Part shown: in pieces, positions 40,498-50,649 of the stretch | Layout: each line of letters opens with the position of its first letter | How positions within the stretch are numbered: the stretch's first letter is position 1 | Assembly (NCBI RefSeq): GCF_014649875.1 | Contig: NZ_BMTW01000011.1 | Location: forward strand, 124,001 to 188,000 | Source of the DNA: Streptomyces rubiginosohelvolus | GTDB lineage: Bacteria > Actinomycetota > Actinomycetes > Streptomycetales > Streptomycetaceae | Direction of reading: 5' to 3' | DNA length: 64,000 nt | Notes under the pieces: model-generated | The model's input: the letters and a program-made list of their open reading frames with translations, nothing else | Database searches by the model: none | What the model was told of the DNA's origin: nothing | Program-made: the position numbers and the translations under genes

Positions 40498-41306
40498 GCA
40501 CCGAACACAGCTCCACCCTCGCGAACACGGGCACGCACACGAACGCGGCCGTGTCCTCCGCCGAGTTCGCGGGCCGCACGGCCCTCGTCACCGGCGGCGC
40601 CTCCGGCATCGGCCTCGCCCTGGCCCGGCGGCTCGCCGCCGGCGGTGCTGCGGTCGTCGTCGCCGACTACGACGAGGAGAACGCGCGCAAGGCCGCCGCC
40701 GAGCTGGAGAGCGCCGGAGCCAGGGCCGCCGCCGTCGCGATGGACGTCACCGACCCGGCCTCCGTGGAGGCGGGCGTGCGGTTCGCGGTGGACACCTTCG
40801 GCGCCCTCCACCTGGCCGTGAACAACGCCGGTATCGCGGGCCCCAGCAGCCCCACCGGTGAGTACCCGGTCGAGGACTGGAACCGCGTCGTCGCCACCAA
40901 CCTCAGCGGCGTCTTCCACTCCATGCGCTACGAACTGCCCGCCATCGTCGCGGCGGGCGGAGGCGCGATCGTCAACATGTCGTCCATCCTCGGCACCAAC
41001 GGCTTCGCGGGCTCGCCCGCCTACGTCGCGGCCAAGCACGGCGTCGTCGGCCTCACCAAGACCGCGGCGCTCGAATACGCCGCGAGGAACGTCCGGATCA
41101 ACGCGGTCGGCCCCGGCTTCATCGACACCCCGCTCCTGCGGAACGCCGACCCGGCGGCCCGCGAGCACCTGATCTCCCTGCACCCGGCCGGACGTCTCGG
41201 GACCGCCGAGGAGGTCGCCGAACTCGCCGCCTTCCTGCTTTCCGACAGGGCCTCCTTCATCCACGGCAGCTACCACCTGGTGGACGGCGGCTACTCCGCC
41301 CCGTGA
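40494..41306 (+). CDS. short-chain dehydrogenase/reductase
   Basis: Classical SDR of 270 residues. The cofactor motif is TGGASGIGLALARR (about 34-47), Asp in VADYD suggests NAD preference, NNAG follows at about 107, and the catalytic Ser-Tyr-Lys is in NMSSILG and SPAYVAAKHG. An N-terminal extension of about 25 residues precedes the fold. It is coupled to the TetR gene by overlap and followed after 96 bases by a zinc alcohol dehydrogenase, so the pair may oxidise an alcohol in two steps or act on related substrates. The substrate is unknown. Confidence 0.88.
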   Translation: MSTEHSSTLANTGTHTNAAVSSAEFAGRTALVTGGASGIGLALARRLAAGGAAVVVADYDEENARKAAAELESAGARAAAVAMDVTDPASVEAGVRFAVDTFGALHLAVNNAGIAGPSSPTGEYPVEDWNRVVATNLSGVFHSMRYELPAIVAAGGGAIVNMSSILGTNGFAGSPAYVAAKHGVVGLTKTAALEYAARNVRINAVGPGFIDTPLLRNADPAAREHLISLHPAGRLGTAEEVAELAAFLLSDRASFIHGSYHLVDGGYSAP

Positions 41307-41402
41307 CCGAGGGCCCGAGTGGCGGGCGGGGGGCACGAGGGCGACAAAGGAACACGGGGGCGGCGAGGACGAACAAGAAGCAAGGAAGAAGCGAGGAGAT
41401 CC

Positions 41403-42443
41403 ATGAAAGCCGTTCAGTACCGAGCCGTCGGCGCCGCCCCCGAGGTGGTCACGGTCCCGGATCCCGAGCCCGGCCCCGGCCAGGTCTTGCTGAAGGTCAC
41501 CGCCGCCGGCGTCTGCCACTCCGACATCGCCGTGATGAGCTGGCCCGCCGACCAGATCCCCTTCCCCCTGCCGCTCACCCTGGGCCACGAGGGCGTCGGC
41601 ACGGTCGCCGCGCTCGGTGACGGCGTCGACGGCTTCGCGGTCGGCGACTCCGTCGCGGTGTACGGCCCCTGGGGCTGCGGCACCTGTGTGAACTGCGCCG
41701 AGGGCAAGGAGAACTACTGCCTGCGCGCCAAGGAGCTCGGCATCATGCCGCCCGGCCTCGGCGCCCCGGGCGCGATGGCCGAGTACATGATCGTCGACGA
41801 CCCCCGCCACCTCGTTCCGATCGGTGACCTCGACCCCGTGAAGACGGTGCCCCTCACTGACGCCGGACTCACCCCGTACCACGCGATCGTGCGCTCCCTG
41901 GCGAAGCTCGTGCCCGGTTCCACCGCCGTCGTCATCGGCACCGGCGGTCTCGGCCACGTCGCGATCCAGTTGCTGCGCGCCATGACGGCCGCCCGGGTGA
42001 TCGCCCTCGACGTCACCGAGGACAAGCTCGCCCTGGCGAGGACCGTCGGTGCGCACGAAGCGGTCCTCTCGGACGAGAAGGCGGCCGCCCGCGTCAGGGA
42101 ACTGACCGGCGGACTCGGCGCCCACGTGGTCCTCGACTTCGTCGGAGCGCCGCCCACCGTGCAGACCGCCGGGGCCGTCGCCCGCGTGGACGGCGACGTC
42201 ACCATCGTGGGCATCGGCGGCGGCGCGCTCCCGGTCGGCTTCGGGACGCTCCCGTACGGGGCGAACGTCTGCGCTCCCTACTGGGGCTCGCGCAAGGAAC
42301 TGGCCGAGGTCCTCGACCTGGCCCACGCCGGAGCGGTGGACGTCCACGTGGAGACGTACTCCCTCGACGAGGCCCCGCTGGCGTACGAGCGCCTCCACGA
42401 CGGCAGGATCAACGGCCGGGCCGTCATCCTGCCCAACGGCTGA
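41403..42443 (+). CDS. zinc-dependent alcohol dehydrogenase (MDR family)
   Basis: A 346-residue medium-chain dehydrogenase. Catalytic zinc ligands are Cys in AAGVCHSD (about 38) and the GHE motif (about 61-63). The structural zinc loop has four Cys in GCGTCVNCAEGKENYC. The Rossmann motif is GTGGLGHVAIQ (about 180). Length and motifs resemble AdhP-like or NAD-dependent alcohol dehydrogenases. GAGGAG lies upstream of the ATG. It is the last gene of the TetR-SDR-ADH operon and is followed by a strong hairpin. Confidence 0.9.
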   Translation: MKAVQYRAVGAAPEVVTVPDPEPGPGQVLLKVTAAGVCHSDIAVMSWPADQIPFPLPLTLGHEGVGTVAALGDGVDGFAVGDSVAVYGPWGCGTCVNCAEGKENYCLRAKELGIMPPGLGAPGAMAEYMIVDDPRHLVPIGDLDPVKTVPLTDAGLTPYHAIVRSLAKLVPGSTAVVIGTGGLGHVAIQLLRAMTAARVIALDVTEDKLALARTVGAHEAVLSDEKAAARVRELTGGLGAHVVLDFVGAPPTVQTAGAVARVDGDVTIVGIGGGALPVGFGTLPYGANVCAPYWGSRKELAEVLDLAHAGAVDVHVETYSLDEAPLAYERLHDGRINGRAVILPNG

Positions 42444-42463
42444 CCTCCCGCCGTCGCCGGTCC

Positions 42464-42489
42464 CCGCCCCCGCCCCCGGGCGGGGGCGG
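42464..42489 (+). terminator. hairpin terminator after the alcohol dehydrogenase gene
   Basis: A perfect 11-bp G+C stem (42464-42474 with 42479-42489) with a 4-base loop begins 21 bases after the stop codon. It is followed by GAAAATCC. It separates the operon from the ABC-F leader region. Confidence 0.75.
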
Positions 42490-42524
42490 CCGGAAAATCC
42501 CGGCACGGGGTGGCCGCCCGCGGC

Positions 42525-42530
42525 TAGACT
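42525..42530 (+). promoter_or_regulatory. -10 box of the ABC-F leader transcript
   Basis: TAGACT, seven bases before an ATG that opens a 10-codon reading frame. The spacing puts the transcription start at or next to that ATG. A good -35 box is not evident; GGCACG/CGGCAC lies at the right distance. Confidence 0.55.
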
Positions 42531-42537
42531 GACCGGT

Positions 42538-42570
42538 ATGGGTTCGTACCGCTTCTACTTCTTCCGCTGA
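42538..42570 (+). CDS. putative 10-residue leader peptide of the ABC-F gene
   Basis: The frame encodes MGSYRFYFFR and then TGA, very rich in aromatic residues and Arg. It starts about where transcription should start, so it would be translated from a leaderless transcript, and ends 220 bases before the ABC-F start codon. Many antibiotic-resistance ABC-F genes are controlled by ribosome stalling on such short leader frames, which changes folding of the leader downstream. Here repeated GTGACG elements and a palindrome follow, in the right place for an attenuator. Existence of the peptide is inferred from position, composition and context; no homologue could be checked. Confidence 0.55.
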   Translation: MGSYRFYFFR

Positions 42571-42637
42571 TTCCCGGCCCGGACGGCCGCAGCGCGCCGC
42601 ACCGCGTGTCCTTCTGAGACGCCCCGGTGCCAAGGTC

Positions 42638-42687
42638 CTCGTGACGACGTTCTCTCGTGACGATGTTCTGGTGACGTCGACGTCACC
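42638..42687 (+). promoter_or_regulatory. candidate attenuator with tandem repeat and palindrome
   Basis: CTCGTGACGACGTTCT (42638-42653) is repeated directly at 42654-42669 with one change. It is followed by an 18-bp perfect palindrome GGTGACGTCGACGTCACC (42670-42687). GTGACG thus occurs three times and can pair in alternative ways with the single CGTCAC at 42681-42686, which is the arrangement needed for competing hairpins. The rest of the interval up to the ribosome site (42778-42786) shows no other clear element. Confidence 0.5.
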
Positions 42688-42790
42688 CCCCGCGCCCGCC
42701 GCCGTCCCTCCGCCGTCCGGCATCCACGCCCCGCTCCCGCCGCGCTTCGGCGCGCGCCGTCGCGGGCCGTCACTCAGGGAAAAGGCACCC

Positions 42791-44590
<1,800 letters not shown>

Positions 44591-45132
44591 GCGCGCAGCC
44601 GGTCGACGAACACCCGCTGACCGGCGATCAGCCGCTCGGCGGCCTGCTCCGGCGTGCACCAGGCGAACCGGTCCATCTCCGGGAACTCCTGCTGCACGCC
44701 GGACCCGCGCGGCCACTCCATCGTGAACGTCCCGGGCACGACGGACGCGAGGTCCAGCTCGGCCTCCAGGGCCCACACGGTCACCGTCTTGCCGCTGCGC
44801 TGCCGCGCCTCGCCCAGCGCGATCCACTCACCCGGCGGGACGGGCACCCCCAGCTCTTCCGTGAATTCGCGGCGGGCGGCCGCCTCCGCACCTTCCTCCG
44901 CCCCGTACTCGCCCTTCGGCACCGACCAGGCGGCCGCCTCCCGCCCCGCCCAGAACGGCCCGCCCATATGCCCGATCAGTACCTCGACATCCCGCTCGCC
45001 CGCGTCCTCGTCCTCCGTGACCCGGAAGAGAAGGAGCCCCGCACTGCGCCTGCCTGTCGACATGTCGTCAAGTCTGCGGCGACGGAGTGCGGGGCGCCAC
45101 GCGGGGGCGTTGAGCCCGGGGGGCTGGACCCT

Positions 45133-45543
45133 CTACGTCTTGCGGTAGCCGTACGCCTCCGAGGCCGCCGCCTCCACGGCCGCGAGGTCACCACCGGCCG
45201 AGGCCGTCACCACGGCGGCCACCGCGCCCTCGACGAACGGCGCGTCCACGAGCCGGGTGTCCTCGGGCAGCTCGTCGCCCTCGGCGAGCATGGACTTCAC
45301 CGTGAGGACCGCGCTCCCCAGGTCCACCAGGACCGCGACGCCGGCACCCCGGTCCACGGAGGCGGCGGCCCGCCCGATCAGCTCCGCGCTCGTCCCGAGC
45401 CCGCCGTTGGGCAGCCCGCCGGCCGGGGCGACCGGCGCGGTCACCCCTCCGGCGGCAAGCCCCCGGGCCAGCTCGGCGACCGACTCGGCGACCGGACCGC
45501 TGTGGGAGACCAGCACGATGCCCACCTGCTGCTCGTCGCTCAC
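45133..45543 (-). CDS. dhaM: PTS-dependent dihydroxyacetone kinase, phosphotransferase subunit
   Basis: A 136-residue single-domain DhaM (EIIA-mannose-like fold). The phospho-accepting histidine is His14 in VLVSHSGPVAE, and VAVLVDLGSAVLTVKSML is typical. Enterobacterial DhaM also carries HPr and EI-like domains; this short actinobacterial form must receive phosphate from general HPr. Its start overlaps the dhaL stop by four bases, and it is the last gene of the operon. Confidence 0.9.
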   Translation of the reverse strand: MSDEQQVGIVLVSHSGPVAESVAELARGLAAGGVTAPVAPAGGLPNGGLGTSAELIGRAAASVDRGAGVAVLVDLGSAVLTVKSMLAEGDELPEDTRLVDAPFVEGAVAAVVTASAGGDLAAVEAAASEAYGYRKT

Positions 45544-46157
45544 GCATCCACTCCGTCCGTCGCCGTCGCTGTCGCCGCCAGGGCCTCGACCAGCAGCGCC
45601 GCCGAGGTCGCGCCCGGGTCCTGATGTCCGATGCTGCGCTCGCCGAGATAGCTGGCCCGGCCCTTGCGCGCCTGCATCGGCACCGTCGCCACGGCACCCG
45701 CACGGGCCGCTTCGGCGGCTCCCTCGAACGAGGTGGCCAGGGCCTCCGCCGCAGGCAGCAGCGCGTCGAGCATCGTCTTGTCCCCGGCCTGGGCCCCGCC
45801 CAGCTGCCCCACCGCGGCCACCCCCGCCGCGAACGCCTGGGCGAACTGTGTCTGCGTCACCTCGTCGTCGTCGCCGAGCGCCTTGCCCGTACGGCGCAGC
45901 AGCGTCCCGTACAGCGGGCCCGAGGCCCCGCCGACGGTGGAGATGAGCTGCCGTCCCGCCAGGGTGAGGACCGCACCGGGGGTGGCGGGGGCGTCCTTCT
46001 CCAGCACCTCCGTCACCGCCGAGAAGCCGCGCTGGAGGTTGCTGCCGTGATCGGCGTCCCCGATCGCCGAGTCCAGCTCGGTCAGATCGTTCGCCTCACG
46101 CTCCACGGACGCCGCGGCAGCGGTCATCCAGCGGCGGAAGAAGTCGGTGTCGAGCAC
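45540..46157 (-). CDS. dhaL: dihydroxyacetone kinase ADP-binding subunit
   Basis: A 205-residue DhaL. The nucleotide and magnesium site is in LTELDSAIGDADHGSNLQRG (about 25-45), with the three conserved Asp, and VGGASGPLYGTLLRR lies at about 75-90. DhaL holds a permanently bound ADP that is phosphorylated by DhaM and passes phosphate to dihydroxyacetone on DhaK. It lies 43 bases after dhaK and overlaps dhaM. Confidence 0.93.
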   Translation of the reverse strand: MLDTDFFRRWMTAAAASVEREANDLTELDSAIGDADHGSNLQRGFSAVTEVLEKDAPATPGAVLTLAGRQLISTVGGASGPLYGTLLRRTGKALGDDDEVTQTQFAQAFAAGVAAVGQLGGAQAGDKTMLDALLPAAEALATSFEGAAEAARAGAVATVPMQARKGRASYLGERSIGHQDPGATSAALLVEALAATATATDGVDA

Positions 46158-46200
46158 ATGATCTCCTGTTCCTCTACCGGTCCCTGGCCCCGTCGGCGGT

Positions 46201-47193
46201 TCAGCAGCCCCAGCGGAGCGCGGCCGTCCGCACGGGCGCGTCCCACAGGCGCAGCAGTTCCTCGTCGACCTGGCACAGCGTCACCGAGCAGCCTGCCATG
46301 TCGAGCGACGTCACGTAGTTCCCCACGAGCGTACGAGCCACCGGGACACCTCGCTGGGACAGCACACGATGGACCTCGGCATTGAAGCCGTACAGCTCCA
46401 GCAGCGGTGTCGCCCCCATGCCGTTGACCAGCGCCAGCACCGGGCCGGTGGGCCGCAGGTCCTCCAGGATCGCGTTCACGGCGAAGTCGGCGATCTCCCC
46501 GGACGTCATCATCGGGCGCCGCTCACGCCCCGGCTCACCGTGGATGCCGATGCCCAACTCCAGCTCGCCGGCGGGCAGGTCGAAGGTGGGGCTGCCCTTG
46601 GCCGGTGTGGTGACGGCGCCGAGTGCCACCCCGAAGCTGCGCGAGGCCCCGTTCACCTGCCGCGCGACCGCGGCCACCCGGTCCAGCGGGGCGCCCTCGT
46701 CCGCCAGCGCTCCGGCGATCTTCTCGACGAAGAGCGTCGCTCCCGTACCGCGCCGCCCGGCGGTGAACGTACTGTCGCTCACAGCCACGTCGTCGTCCAC
46801 CACCACCTGGGCGACCTGGACCCCCTCGTCCTCGGCGAGCTCGGCGGCCATCTCGAAGTTCAGCACGTCACCCGTGTAGTTCTTGACGACGAACAGCACC
46901 CCCGCCCCACTGTCGACGGCCGCGGCCGCCCGCACCATCTGGTCCGGCACGGGTGAGGTGAACACCTCCCCGGGACAGGCGGCCGACAGCATCCCGGGCC
47001 CGACGAACCCGGCATGCAGCGGCTCATGCCCGGAACCGCCCCCGGAGACGAGCCCCACTTTCCCCGCCACGGGCGCGTCCCGCCGGGCGACGACCCGGTT
47101 CTCCACATCGACGGTGAGCTCGGGATGCGCGGCCGCGATGCCCCGCAGAGCATCGGCGACCACGGTCTCGGGAACGTTGATGAGCATTTTCAT
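46201..47193 (-). CDS. dhaK: dihydroxyacetone kinase substrate-binding subunit
   Basis: A 330-residue DhaK. The substrate site includes GGGSGHEPLHAGFVG (about 48-62) and KNYTGDVLNFEMA. His218 in GIGIHGEPG is the residue that forms a covalent hemiaminal with dihydroxyacetone, at the same position as in E. coli DhaK. The ATG at 47193 has AGGAGA upstream; longer in-frame starts are poor. It is the first gene of dhaK-dhaL-dhaM, which feeds dihydroxyacetone into glycolysis using PTS phosphate. Confidence 0.94.
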   Translation of the reverse strand: MKMLINVPETVVADALRGIAAAHPELTVDVENRVVARRDAPVAGKVGLVSGGGSGHEPLHAGFVGPGMLSAACPGEVFTSPVPDQMVRAAAAVDSGAGVLFVVKNYTGDVLNFEMAAELAEDEGVQVAQVVVDDDVAVSDSTFTAGRRGTGATLFVEKIAGALADEGAPLDRVAAVARQVNGASRSFGVALGAVTTPAKGSPTFDLPAGELELGIGIHGEPGRERRPMMTSGEIADFAVNAILEDLRPTGPVLALVNGMGATPLLELYGFNAEVHRVLSQRGVPVARTLVGNYVTSLDMAGCSVTLCQVDEELLRLWDAPVRTAALRWGC

Positions 47194-47475
47194 GCCGGTC
47201 TCCTGGTGTGCGTGGCAGAGGACTTCGGGACCTGCGTTTTTCCAGGTGAGGAAGGGGGTGGCCAGTTGTGAATCTTGGTGGTCCGGGGCGGCTTGCGGCG
47301 GTGGTCCTTGATCTTGAGGGACGGCTTCCGGGTACTCCAACGTGATGATGCCAACGTGGCGTGTCCGGTGCCACCGCAAAGGCGGCCTGTGCCGCGAACA
47401 CTCCACGCCCGACGACGCCCGGCGTCGGTCCGGTCCTGTACCGGCCGACATCGGTGTGTGCGCCGTCCGCTCGAC

Positions 47476-47595
47476 TCATCCGAGGGTGATGCGCCGGAAG
47501 CGGATCAGCGCGAGGAGCATGAACACGCCGGTGATGACGATGGCGCAGGCCGCGGAATAGGGGAGCGCGTGCAGGATCTCGACGGCGGAGATGTC
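47476..47595 (-). pseudogene. C-terminal remnant of a membrane permease
   Basis: A 39-codon open stretch with good Streptomyces codon use, DISAVEILHALPYSAACAI then a hydrophobic helix and a basic end RFRRITLG, just before a stop codon. It looks like the last helix and tail of an ABC-2-type permease or similar protein. Upstream of it the frame loses coding character and no start or N-terminus is present. The rest of the 698-base interval between dhaK and the snapalysin gene shows nothing I recognise. Confidence 0.4.
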
Positions 47596-47891
47596 GCGGC
47601 CGCCCGAGCCCAGGGCAGGAGCACCCGCCGCGTCCCGTGCTGTAACCGCAGGAAGTCGCTGCTCCCCTCTTCGTCGATGCCGCCGCAAAGGCCGGACGCG
47701 GGCCGGGCGGCGGTCGAGCCGGTAGCGGGGCCGTCCGTTCCCGCCGGGTGATAGGGCGATGTCATCGCGAGTTGGCATCATCCCCGGCGGCCGCCCGCGC
47801 CCTCACACTCTCCCCGTACCGTCCCGCGCCCCGTCCGCTGAGCGGACAAACCCCAGGACGCGGGTTCATCGGACAGTAGGAGAAATCCCCC

Positions 47892-48548
47892 ATGAAACAC
47901 ATCTCGACCGCCGCCGCCCGCGCCCTTGCCGGCCTCGGCCTTGTCGCCGCATTAGGTGCGGCTCCCGCGGTCTCCGCCGCTCCTGCTCCTGCCCCCTCCG
48001 CCTCCGTCGGCTTCGCCGCGTACAACGGATCGGGCGAGAACGCCGCCGCGAATCGGGCGTTCTTCGACGCTGTCATGAAGTCGGTCGCTGAGAAGCGGGC
48101 CGCCAACCCGGGGGCTCAGGCCGTCACCGTCACCTACAGCGCCGCCTCCGCGCCCAGCTTCCGCACCCAGATAGCCAACAGCACCCGCATCTGGAACAGC
48201 TCGGTCTCCAACGTCCGGCTCCAGGAGGGCTCCAGAGCGGACTTCACCTACCGCGAGGGCAATGACCCGCGCGGATCGTACGCCTCGACCGACGGACACG
48301 GCCGGGGCTTCATCTTCCTGGACTACCGGCAGAACCAGCAGTACAACTCGACCCGCGTCACCACACACGAGACCGGGCACGTGCTCGGTCTGCCCGACAC
48401 CTACTCCGGCCCGTGCAGTCAGCTGATGTCCGGCGGCGGTCCCGGCCCGTCCTGCACCAACGCCCAGCCGGACGCCAGAGAGCGAGCCCGCGTGAACCAG
48501 CTCTGGCAGAACGGCTTCGCGGCCGGGCTCGCACGGCCCGCCTCCTGA
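47892..48548 (+). CDS. snpA: snapalysin, secreted zinc metalloprotease (M7)
   Basis: A small neutral protease of 218 residues, secreted through a signal peptide (about 1-30). The zinc site HETGHVLGLPD (His159, His163, Asp169) is the M7 form, with Asp as third ligand, and the Met-turn region PCSQLMSGGGPGPSC carries a Cys pair. GTAGGAG precedes the ATG. In many streptomycetes snpA is divergent from the LysR regulator snpR; no such gene is next to it here, where only a permease remnant lies upstream. A strong terminator follows. Confidence 0.93.
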   Translation: MKHISTAAARALAGLGLVAALGAAPAVSAAPAPAPSASVGFAAYNGSGENAAANRAFFDAVMKSVAEKRAANPGAQAVTVTYSAASAPSFRTQIANSTRIWNSSVSNVRLQEGSRADFTYREGNDPRGSYASTDGHGRGFIFLDYRQNQQYNSTRVTTHETGHVLGLPDTYSGPCSQLMSGGGPGPSCTNAQPDARERARVNQLWQNGFAAGLARPAS

Positions 48549-48600
48549 CCGGCCACGCCGGCACACCGACCGGCGCGAGCTGACTGCTTCACCTGCACGA

Positions 48601-48639
48601 GCGGGGGCCGTTCCGGACGCGGAACAGCCCCCGCGTTTT
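48601..48639. terminator. hairpin terminator between snpA and the converging SDR gene
   Basis: An 8-bp plus 6-bp stem (48601-48615 with 48620-48634, one C-A mismatch) with loop GACG is followed by GTTTT on the plus strand, so it resembles a classic intrinsic terminator for snpA. It may serve both genes. Confidence 0.75.
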
Positions 48640-48663
48640 GCCCATCGGCCGTCGGAGGCCCAC

Positions 48664-49653
48664 TCACGAGCTGGTGCGCGGCCCGGGCTCGTGTTGATTG
48701 GCCCGGCGCACCGCCCGGTCGTTGCGCGCGCTGCCCCAGGCCCGGACGAGCTTCGCGACCGGGTTGCGCGGCTCCCCGGCCTCGGCGCCCTGGCGCAGGG
48801 CGCCCGGATTCGACGCGGACGGCAGGAGCCGGGCGGCGACGCCGCTGAGCCGGGTCGTCAGGCCGGGCGCCACGCCGTGCGCGAGCTGGGCCGCCTTGGC
48901 GGGCGCGGAGAGCACCAGCCGGGTACGCCGCTGGATGACCGCGTCGACGATCCTGCGGGCGGCCCGCTCGGCGTCCATCGACAGCAGCGGGGCGCCCGCC
49001 GCGGTGCTGAACCAGCCGAACTCGGCAGCCGCGTCTCCGCCGAACTCGGCCTGCCGGTGCGATCCGGTCCGCATGAGTCCCGGGTGAACGGCGGTGACGC
49101 TCACGCCGGAGGCGGCAGCCTCGGCGTGCAGCCCCTCGGCGAGCGCCCCGACCGCGGCCTTGGCGCACGAGTAGGGCAGCAGATGCGGAACGCCGAGCAG
49201 GCCGCCGACCGACCCGATGAGGCCGAGACGGCCCCGGGTTTCCTTCAGGTACGGCAGCGCTTCCAGCGAGGTGTGCAGAGCGCCGTAGAACATGGTGTCC
49301 ATGGCGTCACGGAACTCCGCCGCACCCACCGCCTCGACGGGCGCGACCTGGATGACCCCGGCGTTGGCGATGACGAGGTCGAGACCGTCACGCTGATGGA
49401 CCTCGCGTACCAGGGCGCGTACAGCGGCGCGGTCGCGCACGTCGCACACGGCGGTACGCACGGTCGCCCCGGTACCCTCCATCAGCTGCGTCGCCGCTCG
49501 CTCCAGTTCGTCGGCATCCCGGGCGGCGATGGTCACGACGCACCCACGCTCCGCCAGCTGCCGGGCCATGAACAGCCCGAGGCCCCGGGAACCGCCGGTG
49601 ACCAGGGCCCCTGGGCCCTTGGTCCGATACGGAAGGCGGGTGCGGTTGTTCAT
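48664..49653 (-). CDS. short-chain dehydrogenase/reductase
   Basis: A 329-residue SDR. The cofactor motif is TGGSRGLGLFMARQ (about 20-33), with Arg in AARDADE suggesting NADP use. IANAGV lies at about 95, and the catalytic set is Ser in IGSVGG, Tyr and Lys in PYSCAKAA. The C-terminal extension of about 80 residues beyond the normal fold carries a hydrophobic stretch (LVLSAPAKAAQLAHGVAPGL), typical of the SDR group with membrane-associated tails. Start at 49653 with AAGGG upstream. The substrate is unknown. Confidence 0.86.
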   Translation of the reverse strand: MNNRTRLPYRTKGPGALVTGGSRGLGLFMARQLAERGCVVTIAARDADELERAATQLMEGTGATVRTAVCDVRDRAAVRALVREVHQRDGLDLVIANAGVIQVAPVEAVGAAEFRDAMDTMFYGALHTSLEALPYLKETRGRLGLIGSVGGLLGVPHLLPYSCAKAAVGALAEGLHAEAAASGVSVTAVHPGLMRTGSHRQAEFGGDAAAEFGWFSTAAGAPLLSMDAERAARRIVDAVIQRRTRLVLSAPAKAAQLAHGVAPGLTTRLSGVAARLLPSASNPGALRQGAEAGEPRNPVAKLVRAWGSARNDRAVRRANQHEPGPRTSS

Positions 49654-49849
49654 CTGATTGCCCTTCTGCGGGTGCGCTCGGCGGGTGGGGCCGACGCCGT
49701 GGAGCGGATGTGTCCCGAGTGCCCACACCCCGCCGCCCGTAACGCTCCACCGCGAACCAGGACCGCGGGCTGATCGAAGCGCCCCTGTTGTGGGCCGGCC
49801 ATTACGACGTCAAACTGAATAGGCGGGGGTGCGCCTGATCGGAGGCACC

Positions 49850-50005
49850 ATGATCGTCCTCGGCCTCATTCTTCTCATCATCGGCTTGATCGCCGGTATC
49901 GGCGCTCTGTGGACCATCGGAATCATCCTGGTCGCCATCGGCGCGGTGCTCTGGGTTCTCGGAGCTCTGGGGCACGCGGTAGGAGGACGCCGGCACTATT
50001 GGTGA
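49850..50005 (+). CDS. small two-helix membrane protein (DUF6131-like)
   Basis: A 51-residue protein with GGAGG five bases before the ATG. Two hydrophobic helices (about 1-18 and 21-42: MIVLGLILLIIGLIAGIG and WTIGIILVAIGAVLWVLG) are followed by a short basic tail GGRRHYW. The codon use is fully Streptomyces-like. It resembles the small actinobacterial family I know as DUF6131, whose function is unknown. The 196 bases upstream, shared with the divergent SDR gene, should hold both promoters. Confidence 0.75.
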   Translation: MIVLGLILLIIGLIAGIGALWTIGIILVAIGAVLWVLGALGHAVGGRRHYW

Positions 50006-50086
50006 CCATATTCCGCAGGGCAGCCCGTGGGAGGCCGGCTCCCCGTGCGCATGACCGTGGCCGGGGGCCCCATCCCCGTGGGCAGG

Positions 50087-50309
50087 TCACGTGCCGCTGG
50101 ACAGCCGGTTCAGGTGCGCGTCGATCGCGGTGAGTGCGTCCTGGTGCTCGATCATGTCGAGTTCGATCAGGGGGCGTAGTCCGTGACATGCCCGCCTCCC
50201 GTGCCACCACGCGCATCGTCAGCTGTATGACGCCGTGCTGCTCCCCCACCCGCCACAGGGCGCGGGCGATCGTTTCGCGGCGCCCGCGGTGATCCACCTG
50301 TTTCGGCAC
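50087..50309 (-). pseudogene. TetR-family regulator with internal deletion
   Basis: The N-terminal part, starting at the GTG 50309, reads as a TetR DNA-binding domain (RGRRETIARALWRVGEQHGV and VVAREAGMS). About 45 codons in, it joins in another frame to a C-terminal piece GLRPLIELDMIEHQDALTAI followed by DAHLNRLSSGT and a stop. The central ligand-binding region, more than 100 residues, is missing. Both pieces keep good codon use, so the deletion looks fairly recent. The gene cannot make a normal regulator. Confidence 0.7.
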
Positions 50310-50381
50310 CGCAGGCCCCTCCCTCGTACCCCAGGCCTTTTCCGCACCGGCGCCGCTGGGAGGGGACGAGGCAGGCGGTCG

Positions 50382-50639
50382 AGTTCGGCCCCCGTGGTGC
50401 TGCTGTCCCTGCCGATCGACGTGACCCCGCAGGGCACTGACCGGCTGACGCTCGACGTCGGTACGCCGGCCTCCATGCGCACCGGCACCGCGCTGTGCCC
50501 CCTCGTCGACGGCGAGGTCCTCCCTGAATCCCCCTGGACCGCGCTGACCGGCGCGCGGGCCTACCGCGCCGTGTTCCCGCAGGCGGGCCCGGAGGAGCTG
50601 GTGGAGTCCGCCACAGAGGAAGCCCTCCTCCACAGCTGA
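50382..50639 (+). pseudogene. probable carboxylesterase remnant
   Basis: An open stretch of about 85 codons with strong third-position G+C. TALCPLVDGEVLPESPW resembles the VDGDVLP segment of type B carboxylesterases, and the C-terminal AYRAVFPQAGPEELVE resembles a later segment of the same family. The nucleophile and N-terminal domains are absent, and the stretch joins to sequence without coding character at its 5' end. A start codon at 50235 is in frame but its product is not family-like there. Likely a deleted gene; expression is doubtful. Confidence 0.42.
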
Positions 50640-50649
50640 CCGATCGCCG

